Below the pieces are notes generated by a model. The model had not been told where the DNA came from. It did no database searches and saw nothing but the letters and a program-made list of their open reading frames with translations. The position numbers were made by a program, and so were the translations under genes. From contig NZ_CALERY010000009.1 of assembly GCF_937906905.1 (NCBI RefSeq), forward strand, positions 1 to 25,299: 25,299 nt of DNA, read 5' to 3'. Of the stretch, positions 23,395 through 25,299 are shown piece by piece. The stretch is from an uncultured Helicobacter sp. Its GTDB lineage: Bacteria > Campylobacterota > Campylobacteria > Campylobacterales > Helicobacteraceae. Each line of letters starts with the position of its first letter. Position 1 is the first letter of the stretch.

Positions 23395-23907
23395 ATGCGC
23401 CGCTCCGCCTACTCAATCACATATATCGCGACTATCGCGCTCACACTCTGCGCTTTGCTTGTGCTTGGGTGGTTGTTTGGCTCACGCTCTGTGGCAAGCT
23501 TTGTTATAGCGTATGGCTCGAGTTTGCTTGTCATTTTAAGCTCCTATCATGCTGTGCGAAAGCGCTTAGACAAAGAGCTGGTAGATACCGCAGATTTACC
23601 GCAATCCACTTACCAATCCCCCCAAGACTCCCCACCAGAATCCACTTCGCCAGAATCTGTCTCGCCAGAATCCCGCAAGCCCTCATTCCTCTCGCGCTTT
23701 ATCCTGGGGATTCAAATTTCGTTTGGACTCTATCGTTTGCTCTCCTATGTTGTGCTCATTGCTGGAGTGGTGGTGCTTATGCACTATGGGGCGTTCCAGA
23801 TTATAAGCTATGTCGCCGGTGTGCTGCTTTGCGCTATTGGCGTGGCACTACTCGCGCGCGCTCATCTCAAGCGTTTGGAGTCAAGTCCAGATTCTCTATC
23901 AAAATAA
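23395..23907 (+). CDS. Four-TM membrane protein of unknown function
   Basis: A 170-residue protein with two N-terminal TM helices (near residues 10-28 and 33-52), a hydrophilic linker of about 50 residues, and two C-terminal TM helices (near 112-130 and 137-155). The linker holds a repeated Pro-Glu-Ser unit (PESTS-PESVS-PESRK) encoded by three 15-base repeats at 23635-23679. AAAGGA sits 6 bases before the ATG. It is divergent from the cytochrome gene and shares its promoter region. The duplicated helix-pair layout suggests a small transporter or an assembly factor such as an AtpI-like protein, but I do not recognise a family. Confidence 0.7.
   Translation: MRRSAYSITYIATIALTLCALLVLGWLFGSRSVASFVIAYGSSLLVILSSYHAVRKRLDKELVDTADLPQSTYQSPQDSPPESTSPESVSPESRKPSFLSRFILGIQISFGLYRLLSYVVLIAGVVVLMHYGAFQIISYVAGVLLCAIGVALLARAHLKRLESSPDSLSK
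23635..23679 (+). repeat. Three 15-base repeats encoding Pro-Glu-Ser linker units
   Basis: Units start CCAGAATC at 23635, 23650 and 23665. The first ten bases are nearly identical and the rest vary. Each carries one AGAATC word. Confidence 0.75.
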
Positions 23908-23963
23908 CCCACAAGCCCTCAAGCTCCACATAATCACCAGCCCATAAAGCCTAAGCACCTTGC

Positions 23964-24188
23964 CTATGGCTCTAGGGCGAGTGTGGCTTTGGTCTGGCGC
24001 GCGATTGGGATATATTCTTTTGGCTTGTCCATATCATGGCAGTAGTCGCAGGCGTGAAAAAAGTCCTGCGCGTAAAATTGCATGATTTTGTAGCGATTGC
24101 AAGTAGAATCTAGCGAGACAAAATCCCCGCTAAATTCTTTAAGCCCCTTAAGCCGAGAGAGTGAGCTAGCAATAGGGCAAAGAAACAT
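23964..24188 (-). pseudogene. Out-of-frame C-terminal Cys domain of the radical SAM gene
   Basis: An open frame, without its own ribosome binding site, encoding MFLCPIASSLSRLKGLKEF and later ACDYCHDMDKP. The LCP motif and CxxC are typical of SPASM-type auxiliary cluster domains. Reading the upstream gene with one G fewer gives GGGAAQSAGEMFLCPIASS, a natural continuation. This is therefore the switched-off end of the radical SAM gene, not a separate gene or a decayed remnant. Confidence 0.78.
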
Positions 24189-25209
24189 CTCGCCTGCACT
24201 CTGTGCTGCCCCCCCCCCCTATGAGATTTTTGGACTCTCCTATGCTAGAGTTTTGCGCGCTAGAGTCGTTTGCCCTAGAATCTGCACCTTTCAAAATATC
24301 CTCATGGCTCATCACGCTTACGCATTGCATTAAGCAAGCGCGGAAATTGCGCACGATGTCCTCGCGCGTGCGATTGCGCTTGTAGATTTTACCAGGGGCA
24401 AACCAAGCTGTGTTCTCATCTTGCCACAAGCAGGAGTTTCGAATATGGTGCGCATCTAGGGTTTGCGTGATTTTCTCAATATGTAGCTTGATGTCAAGGT
24501 TTGGGGACTTTGTGTAGTCGCTGATACTCACCCAGGACTTGTGGCTTTTGCTTAGGGCATCTAGGAGGGCTGGCTTTGGGATAATCGTGCCATTTGTTAC
24601 GATGTCAAAGGTTTTGACTTTAGGCATGCTATCAAGCAGGGTTACGACTTTATCAATATCTTTGAACAGTAGTGGCTCTCCGCCGATAATCCGCACCCAC
24701 GAGATAGAATCCACATGTTTTATGAGCTCTTGCAATGCGCGCGTGATCCCTTCTAGCGAGCAGGTGTAGGCAGTTTTGGAGTCAAAATATTGCATGAGAT
24801 TGTTGCAGGACTCACAGCGCAGTGAGCAGCGCGTGGTAAGCACAAGCTCAAAGTAGGGCATATCAAGCTTGCCTAGCAAAAAGCGCGTGTAAAATTTCGC
24901 ACGCAAGTAGAGTGTAAGTGGCTCATAGTGCGCGTAGGATTCTGGCATGATAGAGTCAAGTGCTAGTAGGAGTTTTCGCAGGACAAGCAGCGGAAGCAGA
25001 TAAATCGCGCGCGCTGGATATTTGCGCAGCATAGCCTTATAGTTTATTGTTGAAAAAGCAAATTTTGCTTTTTCAACATTGCGTGAGAAATAGCGCAGGC
25101 GCAGCATATCATCGCGCAAATAGCGCAGTCGCGTGGAAAGCTTGCTAAAATCTGGCGCAGCCGCGTGGGCTTGGGCGATGTCTTGCATAGGTTGTATTGG
25201 ACTAGGCAT
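24166..25209 (-). CDS. Radical SAM protein, truncated in this phase
   Basis: The N-terminal 347 residues of a radical SAM enzyme. CSLRCESCN near residue 131 is the CxxxCxxC cluster motif, IIGGEPLL is the SAM-binding GGEP, and VTNGT follows. Such enzymes, with a C-terminal SPASM-like Cys domain, modify peptides or sugars; the substrate is unknown. The segment ACLMQC near residue 310 starts the second Cys domain, but a G11 tract (C11 on the plus strand, 24209-24219) sends translation into STECRRDVSLPYC and a stop. The rest of the Cys domain lies in the next frame to 23964; with ten G the protein would be 414 residues. The ATG at 25209 follows AAGGAG. The early region contains a perfect 31-base palindrome (25048-25078). 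Confidence 0.82.
   Translation of the reverse strand: MPSPIQPMQDIAQAHAAAPDFSKLSTRLRYLRDDMLRLRYFSRNVEKAKFAFSTINYKAMLRKYPARAIYLLPLLVLRKLLLALDSIMPESYAHYEPLTLYLRAKFYTRFLLGKLDMPYFELVLTTRCSLRCESCNNLMQYFDSKTAYTCSLEGITRALQELIKHVDSISWVRIIGGEPLLFKDIDKVVTLLDSMPKVKTFDIVTNGTIIPKPALLDALSKSHKSWVSISDYTKSPNLDIKLHIEKITQTLDAHHIRNSCLWQDENTAWFAPGKIYKRNRTREDIVRNFRACLMQCVSVMSHEDILKGADSRANDSSAQNSSIGESKNLIGGGGSTECRRDVSLPYC
24209..24219 (-). repeat. Poly-G tract (G11 on minus strand), phase-variation switch
   Basis: Eleven C on the plus strand lie within the radical SAM gene. Codons upstream of the tract have their first base at coordinates congruent to 0 mod 3, and the downstream Cys domain at 2 mod 3. Loss of one G (G10) or gain of two (G13) therefore restores the full frame. 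Confidence 0.88.
25048..25078. repeat. Perfect 31-base palindrome inside the radical SAM gene
   Basis: Two 15-base arms (TGTTGAAAAAGCAAA and its complement) around a single central T. It covers codons about 44-54 (VEKAKFAFST). It ends in T-rich arms on both strands, so it could act as a transcription attenuator or be an inserted coding palindrome. Confidence 0.85.
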
Positions 25210-25299
25210 GGATACTCCTTGATGTGGTTGGTTTGATGATGCGCTTTACCGCTCGTTTCATCATGCGCAGCACTGCATAGAGCGTGGGGGCATAGGCGA
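25202..25299 (-). CDS. C-terminal end of an upstream gene, partial
   Basis: An open frame enters from the window edge and ends at TAG 25202-25204, overlapping the radical SAM start by 8 bases. The 31 visible residues (LYAVLRMMKRAVKRIIK near the middle) are basic and amphipathic, like the tail of the FrhB-like protein at the other end of the window and of many glycan-locus enzymes. Too little is visible to name the protein. Confidence 0.5.
   Translation of the reverse strand, partial: AYAPTLYAVLRMMKRAVKRIIKPTTSRSIHA

Noticed and set aside
1..25299. CRISPR array, insertion sequence or prophage
   Set aside because: No regularly spaced repeats, transposase, integrase or phage structural genes were seen; the repeats found are simple tracts or short words.

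Overview
The window looks like chromosome of an enterohepatic-type Helicobacter (Campylobacterota). The basis is the gene order tatB-tatC-queA-rsmG, the aguA-hypF pair, a tmRNA whose proteolysis tag ends in APAYAKAA, TACAAT/TATAAT extended -10 promoters with weak -35 regions, homopolymeric G/C tracts inside surface-type genes, and protein sequences of Helicobacter/Campylobacter character. The species cannot be fixed from sequence alone. The six-base word AGAATC/GATTCT is strikingly abundant (about 118 copies by eye).

Layout. 1-2351 (+) is the end of a surface-polysaccharide type locus: an FrhB-family iron-sulfur protein gene with a G12 slippage tract, then a polysaccharide pyruvyl transferase gene. 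2517-5377 (+) holds two tandem sodium:neurotransmitter-symporter paralogs, followed by xseB and a nitrilase-like gene that has lost its catalytic Cys and Lys. 6491-8947 (+) is a tightly packed set: class Ia ribonucleotide reductase nrdB, a nitrilase with intact catalytic residues, and protein-isoaspartate methyltransferase pcm. 9031-10955 (+) carries an A24 prepilin-peptidase-like membrane protein overlapping an LptF/G-type permease gene.

11165-16310 (-) reads as one long operon, in transcription order: atpB, a 70-residue membrane protein with a TTG start, tatB, tatC, queA, rsmG, a PP0621-like zinc-ribbon membrane protein and a 143-residue protein of unknown function. 16524-17803 (-) holds rplM-rpsI and a small Cys-rich protein. 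17986-22250 (-) is aguA-hypF, with hypF greatly enlarged. The tmRNA gene (22443-22802, +) diverges from aguA, and both use the same 15-base promoter core. 22939-23907 is a divergent pair: a C-terminal-heme cytochrome c and a membrane protein. 23964-25299 (-) returns to accessory genes: a radical SAM gene interrupted by a G11 tract that moves its C-terminal cysteine domain out of frame, and the tail of another gene.

The most notable signals are the two slippage switches near the window ends. Both are caught in a truncating phase, and losing one G restores a longer reading frame in each. Also notable are the AGAATC/GATTCT enrichment and its inverted pairs, a catalytically degenerate nitrilase, altered sodium-site residues in both symporters, and a perfect 31-base palindrome inside the radical SAM coding region.
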